Source: Aeromonas taiwanensis
Lineage (GTDB): Bacteria > Pseudomonadota > Gammaproteobacteria > Enterobacterales > Aeromonadaceae
Assembly (NCBI RefSeq): GCF_000820165.1
Contig: NZ_CDDD01000012.1
Span: 1 to 61,338, forward strand
Reading direction: 5' to 3'
Length of the DNA stretch: 61,338 bases
This document shows, one piece after another, positions 52,139-61,002 of the stretch. The notes under the pieces are model-generated. The model had not been told where the DNA came from. It saw only the letters and a list, made by a program, of their open reading frames with translations, and searched no databases. Both the position numbers and the translations under genes were made by a program. Positions within the stretch are counted from its first letter, which is position 1. Each line of letters starts with the position of its first letter.

Positions 52139-53563
52139 TCACAGGGGCATCACCCGGGTCGTGAGCCCACTCCCCAGGCGCTGCACCCACACCAGGGTAG
52201 TGCGCCCGCCGTGGACGGTGAGCGGCAGGGTGCGCATGGCGCTGCCCGCCCCCAGGGTCAGGCTGACCTCCCCCGCCGGCACCATCCCCTGCCAGCTCGA
52301 CGCCTGGGCAGGCAGCGTCAACCAGCTGCGGGTATCCGCCCGCTCCGAGAGGGTGTTGAAGATCCCCACCAGGATGTTGCCCACATCGCCCCCCTCCTTG
52401 GCGGCGCTGCGTCTCAACTGCTCCTTGGCCACCAGCCTGAGGGCCTGGCGGGTCAGCATGCCCGGCAGCCGCTCCTGCAGATCCTTGGCGGCCAGCGCCT
52501 CCAGCCTGACCAGTTCGCTGGTCTGCTCCACCCGCGTGCCCAGGGTGACCGCGAGCGGGCCGCTGGCGCTGGCCCGGTTGTCGTAATAGGGCACCGCCAC
52601 GGTAAAGGTACGAAAATCGCCGCCCGAGGTGGAGAGGGGCAGCGGCAGGAAGAACTCCCGCCGCGCCGGGATGAGCCCATCTTCAAACAGCACCACCAGC
52701 TGGCCCTGATCCTTGACCGGCTGCGGTGCCTTGCGGCCGATCTTCTGCTCGGTCTCCTTGATCTCCTCGGGGGAGCCGCGAAGCCTGGCCAGGCGCAGCA
52801 GGGCATCCTGCAGGCTCCTGTTGTCCGGCGCTATCTGGTAGCCGCGCTGATAGTCGACCCAGGCGTCGTTGAGATCCCCGGCCGCCTCGTAGAGCACGCC
52901 GGAGAAATAGAAGGTGTAGGCGTTCTGAAAACCGTTCTTCACCTTGCCGATCAGGCGATCCAGCTCGGGAGCCGACCGCGACATCCGCTGGCGCATCTCC
53001 CCGTCGGTGTCGTCCTGCGTCCCCTCCTGCGCGGCCTTGCGCACCTCGTCGGCCCGGCGGGCGAGTGCCCGCTCCTGCACCTGGTTGGCCCGGCGCACCT
53101 CCACCAGGGCGCCGTCGGCATCTCCCCGCTGCAGGTAACCCAGGGCCAGATAGTGGTGCAGCATGGTGCGTTCGTAGTCCGGCGCCCGGTAGGCCATGGT
53201 CTGATCGTTGGTCATCAGGCTCCCCGCCTGGGCCAGCCCTCGGCTCAGGCGGTATTCGGCCTGATTGTCTTCCCAGGTGAGCCGGCTGTCGGCGGCGGTC
53301 AGGGCCTGCTTGCTGGCGCCGTCCTGCCCCGCCAGCCAGGCGATGCGCCCTTTCTCCAGCTGATCCAGCACATAGGTGTCGTCCCCCGGGGTCGACTCGC
53401 GCACCTCGGGCAGGGCCTCGGCGGCATGGCCCAGCAGCAACTGGTTGCGCAGGGGGACCATCTGATCGGAATAGGAGACGAACATGTCCTGCCAGAAGGA
53501 GGCACAGCCCCCCAGCAGAAGACTGGCCAGCAGCGGGCCGGCCAGTCGAAGAGGCGAAGGCAT
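52139..53563 (-). CDS. COG3014 family lipoprotein with tetratricopeptide-like repeats
   Basis: 474 aa. Signal peptide with lipobox L-L-L-G-G-C (cleaved before Cys20), then a helical repeat region (residues 30-270, pattern of paired helices like TPR) and a C-terminal beta-rich domain. The family COG3014 occurs in Vibrio, Shewanella and Aeromonas close to lpoB-ycfL; role unknown, perhaps a scaffold in the envelope. The ATG at 53563 shares one base with the hinT stop. It is 69 bases upstream of ycfL. Confidence 0.8.
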   Translation of the reverse strand: MPSPLRLAGPLLASLLLGGCASFWQDMFVSYSDQMVPLRNQLLLGHAAEALPEVRESTPGDDTYVLDQLEKGRIAWLAGQDGASKQALTAADSRLTWEDNQAEYRLSRGLAQAGSLMTNDQTMAYRAPDYERTMLHHYLALGYLQRGDADGALVEVRRANQVQERALARRADEVRKAAQEGTQDDTDGEMRQRMSRSAPELDRLIGKVKNGFQNAYTFYFSGVLYEAAGDLNDAWVDYQRGYQIAPDNRSLQDALLRLARLRGSPEEIKETEQKIGRKAPQPVKDQGQLVVLFEDGLIPARREFFLPLPLSTSGGDFRTFTVAVPYYDNRASASGPLAVTLGTRVEQTSELVRLEALAAKDLQERLPGMLTRQALRLVAKEQLRRSAAKEGGDVGNILVGIFNTLSERADTRSWLTLPAQASSWQGMVPAGEVSLTLGAGSAMRTLPLTVHGGRTTLVWVQRLGSGLTTRVMPL

Positions 53564-53913
53564 CACAGGCTGAGCAGGGGTCCCAGGGGCTGGCCACCGA
53601 CCAGGTGCAGGTGGATGTGGTAGACCTCCTGCCCGCCGTGGCGGTTGCAGTTCATGATGAGGCGGTAGCCGTCCTCGGCGATCCCGGCATCGGCCGCCAG
53701 CTTGCGGGCCACGGTGAACATGCGGCCGAGCGCCAGCTCGTGATCGGGCTCCACGTCGTTGACGGTGGGGATCAGCACGTTGGGCACGATCAGGATATGG
53801 GTCTTGGCCTTGGGCTGGATGTCGCGAAAGGCGGTCACCAGATCGTCTTGATAAAGGATGTCGGCGGGGATCTCTTTGCGGATGATTTTGCTGAAAATGG
53901 TTTCTTGCGCCAT
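53563..53913 (-). CDS. hinT: Purine nucleoside phosphoramidase HinT
   Basis: 116 aa. HIT-family motif H-I-H-L-H-L (H-x-H-x-H) near residue 100, and [12 protein letters not shown] at the N-terminus, match HinT (YcfF). It cleaves P-N bonds of AMP conjugates. AAAGGAG 6 bases before the ATG at 53913 decides the start; in-frame extension upstream is not supported. It heads the hinT-COG3014-ycfL-lpoB-thiK run. Confidence 0.93.
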   Translation of the reverse strand: MAQETIFSKIIRKEIPADILYQDDLVTAFRDIQPKAKTHILIVPNVLIPTVNDVEPDHELALGRMFTVARKLAADAGIAEDGYRLIMNCNRHGGQEVYHIHLHLVGGQPLGPLLSL

Positions 53914-54035
53914 GGGTAACTCCTTTATAGGAAAAAGAAAATTCAACACAAAACTCAAGCGGCTCCCAAATATGCCGCCTTGGTCCGACAAGTGTGACAC
54001 AAGCCGACATTTGACACAGCCGTTGTCCCAATCCC

Positions 54036-54062
54036 TTCAGTTATTGTGAAGAATACCGATAG
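54036..54062 (+). promoter_or_regulatory. Possible sigma-28 (FliA) promoter of the chemoreceptor
   Basis: TTCAGTTA and ACCGATAG are 11 bases apart, against the FliA consensus TAAAGTTT-N11-GCCGATAA (5 of 8 and 6 of 8 matches). Correct spacing and chemotaxis function of the gene make it plausible but not certain. It is 108 bases from the start. Confidence 0.35.
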
Positions 54063-54170
54063 CGAGGATGACGTCCCGCGTACCTGGGCGACATCCCCTT
54101 CGGGGCATGCAGGGTATCAAAGGGACGGGGTACTCAGGCAAGGGACTTTTGCACAGACAGCGGGACAATA

Positions 54171-56183
54171 ATGAAACAAACTATGTCAGACCTCTCGATC
54201 TTACAGAGAGTCTATCTGGGCTTTGCCATCCTGGTCGCCGTCATGGTCGCCAGCGCGGTACTGACCTTTCGCGGCCAGAACGAACTCGGCAGCGCCCTCC
54301 ATCAGGTGACCCAGGAGTCCATGCCCCTGGTGCTTGCCAGCAGCCAGACCCAGATCAGCCTCCTCAGCGCCAACAAGTGGCTCACCGACGTGCTGACCGA
54401 ACAGGATATCAAGCGTCTGCCGGAAGAGGTGGCGGAACTGCAGCAGGCCAAGGGACAGGTGGACAAGATGCTGGCCAGCCTCAAGCAGCAGCTGGCGCCC
54501 CACCCCCAGCTGCAGGGTGACATGCAGGCCCTCGGCAAACTGGTGGATGACTACCTGCAACTCACCCAGACCCTGCCCGGCGAACACGAGGCCCTGCTCA
54601 CCCGACTGCACAAGGTCAATCTGGCCAAGGGCCAGTTCCAGGTCAGCCTGCCCCAGTTCAAGAAGAACCTCGGCGACATGATGGTCACCGTGGACGACAG
54701 CTTCATCAAGATGCTCTCCGAGACCCTGACCACCAAGCTCTCCGCCATCGAGCTCTCCACCATGGATGCCCTGAACCAGAGCATCCCCGCCCCCATCGAG
54801 GGGGCGCTCAAGCGCAACAAGATGCAGATCGAGGGGTTCAACAGCACCATCAAGGATCTCCAGGGGGAGCTCAAGGACTTCGACAACAACATGGGCCACT
54901 ACGTCCATGGCTTCGTGCGTGACACCACGGGCAACGACGGTGTGCTGTCCCAGTACCTGGCCCTGATGAAACAGCAGCAGGCCATGCGGGAGCGGAGCAA
55001 GGAGGCGAGCCAGCTCATCCTCGGCATCCAGAACAAGCTCGAGGGGATCACGGCCCAGAGCCAGCAGTTGATGAACGCCAGCATCCAGGCCTCCGACCGG
55101 GTACAGACCCAGAGCACCCTGACCCAGGGGATCAGCATCGTCATCGCCATCGTCGTCGCCATCCTGGTGGCTTTCACCCTGGGCAAGGCCATCCGCCTCC
55201 CCCTTAAAGAGCTGCTGCGGGTGCTGACCGAAGTGACCCAGGGCGACATGACCCAGCGGGTCGGCTTCAAGAGCCAGAACGAGTTTGGCCAGATCGGCGG
55301 CCAGATCAACCTGCTGATCCAGCAGATGGGGGATGTGCTCAGGCAGCTCTCCCAGGCCTCCAACCAGCTCAACAGCGCCGCCCACGACAACCGCCACACC
55401 ACGGAATCGGTGCGGGCGGATCTGGAGAAACAGCGCCAGGAGACCGCCTCGGTCGCCGCCGCCATGACCCAGATGGAGGCCTCGGTACGGGAGGTGGCCC
55501 AGGCCGCCAACCAGACCCTGGAGCGGGTGATGGACGTGGAGAAGGCCTCCGAGATGGGCCGCAAGGTGATGGCCGGCAACATCACCACCACCCACCAGCT
55601 GGCGGGCAAGCTGCAACAGACCGGCAAGGTGATCGGCGATGTGAGCGCCATGAGCGGCCAGATTGGCAACATCCTCGACGTCATCCGCGGCATCGCAGAG
55701 CAGACCAACCTGCTGGCCCTCAACGCCGCCATCGAGGCGGCCCGGGCCGGCGAGCAGGGCCGAGGGTTTGCGGTGGTGGCGGACGAGGTGCGCAACCTCG
55801 CCGGTCGCACCGCCCAGTCCACCAGCGAAATCCAGACCATGATCGAGAACCTGCAGCAGGGGGTCGCCCGGGCGGTCAACGTGATGCAGGAGTGCTCCCG
55901 CGAGATGGACAGCTGCGTGGATCAGAGCTCCCAGGCCAACAATGCCATGGAGGAGGTACAGGGCATCGTCGTGCTCATCAGCGACATGTCGAGCCAGATA
56001 GCCTCCGCCGCCGAGCAGCAGCAGGCCACCAGCGCGGACATCGCCACCAACCTCAACCGCATCTCCGACATCTCGGATCTCAACTATCAGGGGATAGAGC
56101 GGGTCGCCGAGACCAGCCAGCAGCTCGACACCCTGGCCGAGCAGCAGGAAGGGCTGGTCCAGCGCTTCCGCCTCAGCGCCTGA
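54171..56183 (+). CDS. Methyl-accepting chemotaxis protein
   Basis: 670 aa. N-terminal helix (12-32), a long periplasmic helical sensor (35-305), a second helix (about 318-340), HAMP, and a signalling domain. The tip has [25 protein letters not shown]. The sensor is roughly twice the length of the other receptor's here. No C-terminal CheR-tether peptide. GGGA lies 6 bases before the ATG. It is not linked to che genes in this window. Confidence 0.92.
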   Translation: MKQTMSDLSILQRVYLGFAILVAVMVASAVLTFRGQNELGSALHQVTQESMPLVLASSQTQISLLSANKWLTDVLTEQDIKRLPEEVAELQQAKGQVDKMLASLKQQLAPHPQLQGDMQALGKLVDDYLQLTQTLPGEHEALLTRLHKVNLAKGQFQVSLPQFKKNLGDMMVTVDDSFIKMLSETLTTKLSAIELSTMDALNQSIPAPIEGALKRNKMQIEGFNSTIKDLQGELKDFDNNMGHYVHGFVRDTTGNDGVLSQYLALMKQQQAMRERSKEASQLILGIQNKLEGITAQSQQLMNASIQASDRVQTQSTLTQGISIVIAIVVAILVAFTLGKAIRLPLKELLRVLTEVTQGDMTQRVGFKSQNEFGQIGGQINLLIQQMGDVLRQLSQASNQLNSAAHDNRHTTESVRADLEKQRQETASVAAAMTQMEASVREVAQAANQTLERVMDVEKASEMGRKVMAGNITTTHQLAGKLQQTGKVIGDVSAMSGQIGNILDVIRGIAEQTNLLALNAAIEAARAGEQGRGFAVVADEVRNLAGRTAQSTSEIQTMIENLQQGVARAVNVMQECSREMDSCVDQSSQANNAMEEVQGIVVLISDMSSQIASAAEQQQATSADIATNLNRISDISDLNYQGIERVAETSQQLDTLAEQQEGLVQRFRLSA

Positions 56184-56203
56184 TGGTCCTGAGCCCAAAC
56201 GAC

Positions 56204-56231
56204 AAGGCCCCGCATCGGCGGGGCCTTTTTA
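56204..56231 (+). terminator. Rho-independent terminator
   Basis: The ten-base stem aaggccccgc/gcggggcctt with loop atcg is followed by Ts. It ends the chemoreceptor transcript. Confidence 0.92.
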
Positions 56232-56250
56232 TTGCCAGGAGGGGGCGGGA

Positions 56251-57126
56251 TCAGGCGTAGGCGATGGCGCCCTTGCCGACCCCTTCATAGGCCACGATCT
56301 TGACGAACTTGTCCCCTACCTGCTTCTTCACCTCGCGGGCGATGTAGTGGGCCAGCAGCTCTATGGTCGTGTCGGTATCGATCATCTCCACCTCTGCCGC
56401 CGGCATGGCGAGCTGGAACAGCCCCTGGGGCGCCTCATACTTGAAGCCCTGGTGGTGCTCACCCAGATGGGCCCTGGCCTGCTCGCTCAGCGCCAGTTCG
56501 GACAGGGCCACCCTGTCCTCTTCGGTGCCGAGGTAGATGTCGGCCCAGCGCTCGGCCCAGTTCAGCTCCAGCTCCTCATCCCGCTCGCCATCCACCAGGA
56601 TCTCGATGGGGGAGCGGTGACCATGGGCGATGCGCTGGCAGTTGCCGTCGTGCTTCTTCAGGCCGTGACTGTAGTGGTAGAAGGCACCGTCGATGCGCTC
56701 CGAGCGCAACGTCAGGGTCAGGTCCTTGATGTTGCCCGGCAGCCGCTTGGCCAGCACCGCCAGCAGATAACGGGTCACCGACTCCTTGTCCACCTGGGGC
56801 GCAGGAATGAACGCGAAGCCCTGGCTCGGGCAGCGCAGGTGGATGGAGCGACCCGGACGCAGCAGATCCACGGTGCACTCGTCGTTGTCCAGGGGATGGA
56901 TGTGCACCAGGGGGCTCTCGGTCGGCACCAGCAGCTTGTGATCCACCTCTTCATCGATGATGGACTTGATGAGCTTCTTCACCCGGCCGAAGTCCAGCAG
57001 CATGCTCATCTCGTTGAGCTCGCCGCTCATCTCGATGTCCACCAGCCAGCTCTCGCCCACCATACCGCGGCGTTCACACAGATAGCTGGAATCGATCACA
57101 GTCAAATCTCTAACAAATAACTTCAT
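56251..57126 (-). CDS. Double T-fold 6-carboxytetrahydropterin-synthase-like protein
   Basis: 291 aa with two T-fold (QueD/PTPS) units. The first (1-70) keeps D-F-G-R-V-K and V-D-H-K-L-L but has lost the zinc His motif (V-G-E-S-W in place of H-G-H). The second (140-291) has H154, C163 and H168-G-H170 and the final A-Y-E-G block. The two halves together could make one active site. QueD family enzymes make 6-carboxytetrahydropterin for queuosine or related pterins. AAGG is upstream of the ATG. Substrate uncertain. Confidence 0.8.
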   Translation of the reverse strand: MKLFVRDLTVIDSSYLCERRGMVGESWLVDIEMSGELNEMSMLLDFGRVKKLIKSIIDEEVDHKLLVPTESPLVHIHPLDNDECTVDLLRPGRSIHLRCPSQGFAFIPAPQVDKESVTRYLLAVLAKRLPGNIKDLTLTLRSERIDGAFYHYSHGLKKHDGNCQRIAHGHRSPIEILVDGERDEELELNWAERWADIYLGTEEDRVALSELALSEQARAHLGEHHQGFKYEAPQGLFQLAMPAAEVEMIDTDTTIELLAHYIAREVKKQVGDKFVKIVAYEGVGKGAIAYA

Positions 57127-57205
57127 TACTCAGGCCTTGCTACAGAGAAAGTGCAGTTTGCGATATTATGACCCCGGATTATCGGCAAAGGAACTGGAAC
57201 CCCCC

Positions 57206-58549
57206 ATGAACAAATTGCTTATCAAGAATGCCACCCTGGTCAACGAAGGCCGCATCTATGCCTCCGACGTGTTGATCGAGGGGGAGCGGATCGCCCGTAT
57301 CGCCCCGGACATCAGCGCCCCCGATGCCGTGGTGATCGATGCGACCGGCCGTCACCTCATCCCCGGGATGATCGACGATCAGGTCCACTTCCGGGAGCCC
57401 GGCCTGACCCACAAGGGAACCATCGCCAGTGAATCCCGGGCCGCCGTGGCCGGTGGCACCACCAGCTTCATGGAAATGCCCAACGTCAATCCCCAGACCA
57501 CCACCATCGACGCCCTCGAAGCCAAATACCAGATAGCCGCCAACTCCGCCGCCGCCAACTACAGCTTCTACCTGGGTGCCACCAACGACAACCTGGAAGA
57601 GATCAAGAAGCTCGATCCCAAGCAGTCCTGCGGCATCAAGATCTTCATGGGGGCCTCCACCGGCAACATGCTGGTGGACAACCAGGAGACCCTGGCGGCC
57701 ATCTTCCGCGAGAGCCCGGTGATGATCGTCACCCACTGCGAGGACACCCCCAGCATCAAGGTGCTGGAAGACGAAGCCCGCGCCAAGTGGGGCGAGGATG
57801 TGCCGATGCGCGAGCACGGCCGCATCCGCAGCGCCGACGCCTGCTACAAGTCCTCCAGCATGGCGGTCTCCCTGGCCAAGCAGTACGGCGCCAAGCTGCA
57901 CGTGCTGCACCTGACCACGGCGAAAGAGCTGTCGCTCTTTACCGCCACCCCGGACCTGAAGGATCTCAAGGACAAGAACATCACCGCCGAGGTGTGCGTC
58001 CACCACCTGTTCTTCAACGAGGCGGACTACGACACCCTGGGCAGCCAGATCAAGTGCAACCCGGCGGTGAAGAGCGCCGCCGACCAGCACGCCCTGCTGG
58101 ATGCGGTGCGCAACGACGTGCTCGACATCATCGCCACCGACCACGCCCCCCACACCTGGGAAGAGAAGCAGAACAGCTACTTCAAGGCGCCGTCCGGCGT
58201 GCCTCTGGTGCAACACTCCCTGCAGGCGCTGCTGGAGCTCTACCACAACGGCGTCTTCAGCCTGGAGACCATCGTCAAGAAGACCTCCCACGCGGTGGCC
58301 GAGCGCTTCCAGGTGCAGGATCGCGGCTACATCCGGGAAGGCTACTTCGCCGACCTGGTGCTGCTGGATCTGGGCAAGCCCTACGTGGTCACCGACAGCA
58401 ACCTGCTCTACCTGTGCGGCTGGTCCCCGTTCAACGGCTACCGCTTCCAGAGCACCATCGAGATGACCCTGGTCAATGGCCAGATCGCCTGGCAGAACGG
58501 CCAGGTCACCGACAAGGTGCTGGGCAAGCGCTTGACCTTCAACCGCTGA
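57206..58549 (+). CDS. Dihydroorotase-type amidohydrolase
   Basis: 447 aa, amidohydrolase fold. Metal-site elements: D-D-Q-V-H-F-R-E-P-G (Q59, H61), K145 in C-G-I-K-I-F-M (carboxylated Lys), H177 (T-H-C-E), H235 (L-H-L-T-T) and D312 (T-D-H-A-P-H). The usual first His is Gln, as in a subgroup of bacterial dihydroorotases. It would open or close the dihydropyrimidine ring in pyrimidine synthesis or salvage. ATG 57206 gives the standard N-terminus; an in-frame ATG at 57137 lies in the promoter region. Alternative: another cyclic amidase. Confidence 0.85.
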   Translation: MNKLLIKNATLVNEGRIYASDVLIEGERIARIAPDISAPDAVVIDATGRHLIPGMIDDQVHFREPGLTHKGTIASESRAAVAGGTTSFMEMPNVNPQTTTIDALEAKYQIAANSAAANYSFYLGATNDNLEEIKKLDPKQSCGIKIFMGASTGNMLVDNQETLAAIFRESPVMIVTHCEDTPSIKVLEDEARAKWGEDVPMREHGRIRSADACYKSSSMAVSLAKQYGAKLHVLHLTTAKELSLFTATPDLKDLKDKNITAEVCVHHLFFNEADYDTLGSQIKCNPAVKSAADQHALLDAVRNDVLDIIATDHAPHTWEEKQNSYFKAPSGVPLVQHSLQALLELYHNGVFSLETIVKKTSHAVAERFQVQDRGYIREGYFADLVLLDLGKPYVVTDSNLLYLCGWSPFNGYRFQSTIEMTLVNGQIAWQNGQVTDKVLGKRLTFNR

Positions 58550-58568
58550 TCCGTCACCACGGGTAAAC

Positions 58569-58594
58569 ATGGCCGCCTCCGGGCGGCCATTTTC
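58569..58594 (+). terminator. Rho-independent terminator after the dihydroorotase gene
   Basis: The stem atggccgcc/ggcggccat is followed by TTTTC. It lies 19 bases past the stop. Confidence 0.85.
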
Positions 58595-58714
58595 ATGGTC
58601 GCCAGAAACACCTGAAAACAGGCATCACCAGGTCAAATTTCCCACACGCGGCGGTACTTTGAGCGCCATTTGCTCGCAAAGCAGGCAAACGATCGCAACC
58701 CTGTATTTCCCCTG

Positions 58715-58743
58715 TTGACAGGGCCTGCCCATCTCCATAAACT
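58715..58743 (+). promoter_or_regulatory. tRNA-Pro promoter
   Basis: TTGACA (58715-58720) and TAAACT (58738-58743) stand 17 bases apart, followed by a GC-rich discriminator (gcccccgt), the type that responds to ppGpp. Confidence 0.7.
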
Positions 58744-58771
58744 TAGCCCCCGTCAGCCGAGCTGACTCCGT

Positions 58772-58848
58772 CGGTGTGTAGCGCAGCCAGGTAGCGCATC
58801 TGCATGGGGTGTAGAGGGTCGGAGGTTCGAATCCTCTCACACCGACCA
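58772..58848 (+). tRNA. tRNA-Pro (anticodon GGG)
   Basis: 77 bases with CGGTGTG/CACACCG acceptor arms, D arm gcgcagccaggtagcgc, anticodon arm TCTGC-ATGGGGT-GTAGA (anticodon GGG), T arm ggagg-ttcgaat-cctct and encoded ACCA end. It reads proline codons CCC and CCT. Single gene with its own promoter and terminator. Confidence 0.95.
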
Positions 58849-58860
58849 AATTCCCCGAGA

Positions 58861-58890
58861 AAGGCCTTGTCAAACGACAAGGCCTTTTCT
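58861..58890 (+). terminator. Terminator of the tRNA gene
   Basis: The stem aaggccttgtc/gacaaggcctt has a 4-base loop and TTTTC after it, 12 bases past the tRNA end. Confidence 0.9.
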
Positions 58891-58973
58891 TTTATGGGCT
58901 GCCCTCGCCCCGCGATTGTCTGGCCTCCCCCTTTGTGCTGTAGTGAAATCCCGTTCGCCAACCGGTCCGCATC

Positions 58974-59450
58974 ATGTCGCCTCCCCGTCATACCCTGCCC
59001 ACCCTCGCCCTGTGCTGCCTGCTGATGGGGCAACTCGCGGGCTGCGCCACCGCCTATGACAGCGAGAAGTCCTTCTGGAACGGCCAGACCGGCTTCTCCC
59101 AGACCCGGCTCGGGCCGGAGAAGTGGCAGCTGGAGTTTGTGGGCAACGAGCTGGTGGACAGGGAAACCGCCCGCAAATACGTGCTCAAGCGGGCCGGAGA
59201 GATGGCGCTGGCCCGGGGTTTCCCCTGGGTGCATGTACAGGAGCTGACCCTGTCGCGGGATGCGGTCAGGGTGAGGCCAGAACGCCCCCGTTTCGGCTTT
59301 GATGAGTACGAACCCGATACCTTCATGGAGGAGATGCACGTGGAGCATCGCACGTCGGCGCTGCTCATCTTTACCCTGGAGCCTCACCGGTTGAACGATC
59401 AGAGCCTCGAAGCGATTTATCTTGATAAAATCAAAATAAACAGCGATTAA
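58974..59450 (+). CDS. Small lipoprotein with CC0125/CC1285-like domain
   Basis: 158 aa. Signal peptide and lipobox L-A-G-C (residues 21-24), then a compact domain with W-N-G-Q-T-G-F-S-Q-T-R-L, W-Q-L-E-F-V-G-N-E-L and Y-V-L-K-R-A-G-E-M-A-L-A-R-G-F, like the CC0125/CC1285 family. Function unknown. No strong ribosome site is visible before the ATG; the signal peptide supports this start. The AT-richer 3' end leads into a 205-base gap with nothing assigned. Confidence 0.7.
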   Translation: MSPPRHTLPTLALCCLLMGQLAGCATAYDSEKSFWNGQTGFSQTRLGPEKWQLEFVGNELVDRETARKYVLKRAGEMALARGFPWVHVQELTLSRDAVRVRPERPRFGFDEYEPDTFMEEMHVEHRTSALLIFTLEPHRLNDQSLEAIYLDKIKINSD

Positions 59451-59655
59451 TATAATTAATTAACAGTATTTACATCTCATTTCACCAATAACCACATAAA
59501 GTTCTGCAATAAGCCACTGGATTTCCCCTCCGCGATTAGGCATGCTCCAGCACACCGGCTGTCTGAATTCCACGGCCCGGCTCACAAAAAAGGACTGAGG
59601 TGGCACCCTGCCCACCCGCACAGGCACTGCACATATCGAGACTGGGACACCCCCC

Positions 59656-60915
59656 ATGAAAATGAATAAATTAACCGTTGCCATCCTCATCGCGATGTTG
59701 CTTGGCATTGTTACCGGGCAGGGTTATCGCCTGCTGGCCCCCGCTCAGGCCGCCGGCTTTGCCAGCGACATCACCCTGCTGACCGACATCTTCCTGCGCC
59801 TCATCAAGATGATCATCGCCCCCCTGGTGTTCACCACCCTGGTGGTCGGTATCGCCAAGATGGGGGACACCCGCACCGTGGGCCGCATCGGCGTCAAGAC
59901 CCTGGGCTGGTTCATGCTCGCCTCCCTGATGTCCCTGACCCTGGGGCTGGTGATGGTCCACCTGATGCAACCGGGGGTGGGGCTCTCCCTCTCCCTGCCC
60001 GATGACTCCGCCAGCTCGGGCGTGACGGCAACCGCCATCTCTCTCAAGGACTTCATCACCCACGCCATCCCCAAGAGCGTGGTCGAGGCCATGGCCACCA
60101 ACGAGATCCTGCAGATCGTGGTCTTCTCCCTCTTCTTCGGGCTGGCCGCCGCCGCCCTGGGGGATGCCGCCAAACCGGTGGTGATGCTGATGGCCAGCGG
60201 CGCCGAGATCATGCTGAAGGTGACCGGCTACGTGATGAACTTCGCCCCCTTCGCGGTATTTGGCGCCATCGCCGCCATGGTCGCCAAGGAGGGGCTCGGC
60301 ATCCTCGCCACCTACGGCACCTTCATGGCCCAGTTCTACCTGGCGCTGGCTTGCCTCTGGCTGCTGCTTATCGCCATGGGCAGCCTCTTCATCCGCCGCC
60401 GCATCCTGAGCCTGCTAGCCCTGATCCGCGAGCCCATCCTGCTGGCCTTCTCCACCGCCAGCTCCGAGGCCGCCTATCCCAAGACCCTGGACAGACTGGA
60501 GAAGTTCGGTTGTGACAAGCGCATCGCCAGCTTCGTGCTGCCCATGGGCTACTCCTTCAACCTGGATGGCTCCATGATGTACTGCACCTTCGCGGTCATG
60601 TTCATCGCCCAGGCCTACGGCATCGAGCTCTCCATGGCCCAGCAGATCACCATGCTGCTGCTGCTGATGGTCACCTCCAAGGGGATGGCCGGCGTGCCCC
60701 GTGCCTCCCTGGTGGTGATTGCCGCCACCCTCAACCAGTTCCAGATCCCGGAAGCGGGCATCCTGCTGCTGCTCGGCATCGATCACTTCCTCGACATGGG
60801 TCGCTCCGCCACCAACGTGCTGGGCAACGCCATCGCCGCGAGCGTGGTCGCCAAGAGCGAGGACAGCCTGGGTGAAACCGCGCCGCTTGGCGAGGTGGAT
60901 ACCGCCAAGGCGTGA
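59656..60915 (+). CDS. Dicarboxylate/amino acid:cation symporter (DAACS family)
   Basis: 419 aa, eight helices plus two re-entrant loops. Motifs: S-S-E-A-A-Y-P-K (re-entrant loop 1), G-Y-S-F-N-L-D-G-S-M-M-Y (helix 7), T-S-K-G-M-A-G-V-P-R-A (loop 2) and F-L-D-M-G-R-S-A-T-N-V. Like GltP/GltT/DctA it carries aspartate, glutamate or C4-dicarboxylates with protons or sodium. The helix-8 sequence D-M-G-R-S-A-T-N-V cannot by itself separate glutamate from succinate transporters. Followed by a strong terminator. Confidence 0.92.
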   Translation: MKMNKLTVAILIAMLLGIVTGQGYRLLAPAQAAGFASDITLLTDIFLRLIKMIIAPLVFTTLVVGIAKMGDTRTVGRIGVKTLGWFMLASLMSLTLGLVMVHLMQPGVGLSLSLPDDSASSGVTATAISLKDFITHAIPKSVVEAMATNEILQIVVFSLFFGLAAAALGDAAKPVVMLMASGAEIMLKVTGYVMNFAPFAVFGAIAAMVAKEGLGILATYGTFMAQFYLALACLWLLLIAMGSLFIRRRILSLLALIREPILLAFSTASSEAAYPKTLDRLEKFGCDKRIASFVLPMGYSFNLDGSMMYCTFAVMFIAQAYGIELSMAQQITMLLLLMVTSKGMAGVPRASLVVIAATLNQFQIPEAGILLLLGIDHFLDMGRSATNVLGNAIAASVVAKSEDSLGETAPLGEVDTAKA

Positions 60916-60939
60916 TCCCTTCCTCGCCACCTCATCAAA

Positions 60940-60966
60940 ACGGCCCGCATCTGCGGGCCGTTTTTT
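60940..60966 (+). terminator. Rho-independent terminator
   Basis: The stem acggcccgc/gcgggccgt is followed by six T. It ends the symporter transcript and faces the next gene on the other strand. Confidence 0.92.
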
Positions 60967-61002
60967 ATCTCCATCGCCTGGCTCTGCACGCGGAAGAGCG
61001 GT

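Noticed and set aside
54144..54165. Sigma-54 promoter (GG...GC) before the chemoreceptor
   Set aside because: The GG and GC are two bases too far apart.
54063..54170. Cyclic-di-GMP riboswitch in the chemoreceptor leader
   Set aside because: Small hairpins exist, but the conserved GEMM core blocks are not present.
54201..56198. 665-codon open frame opposite the chemoreceptor
   Set aside because: Antisense shadow of a helical coding sequence; the product is Leu/Gly/His-rich with no domain.
58625..58873. ORF across the tRNA on the minus strand
   Set aside because: It runs through tRNA-Pro; such frames are a common false prediction.
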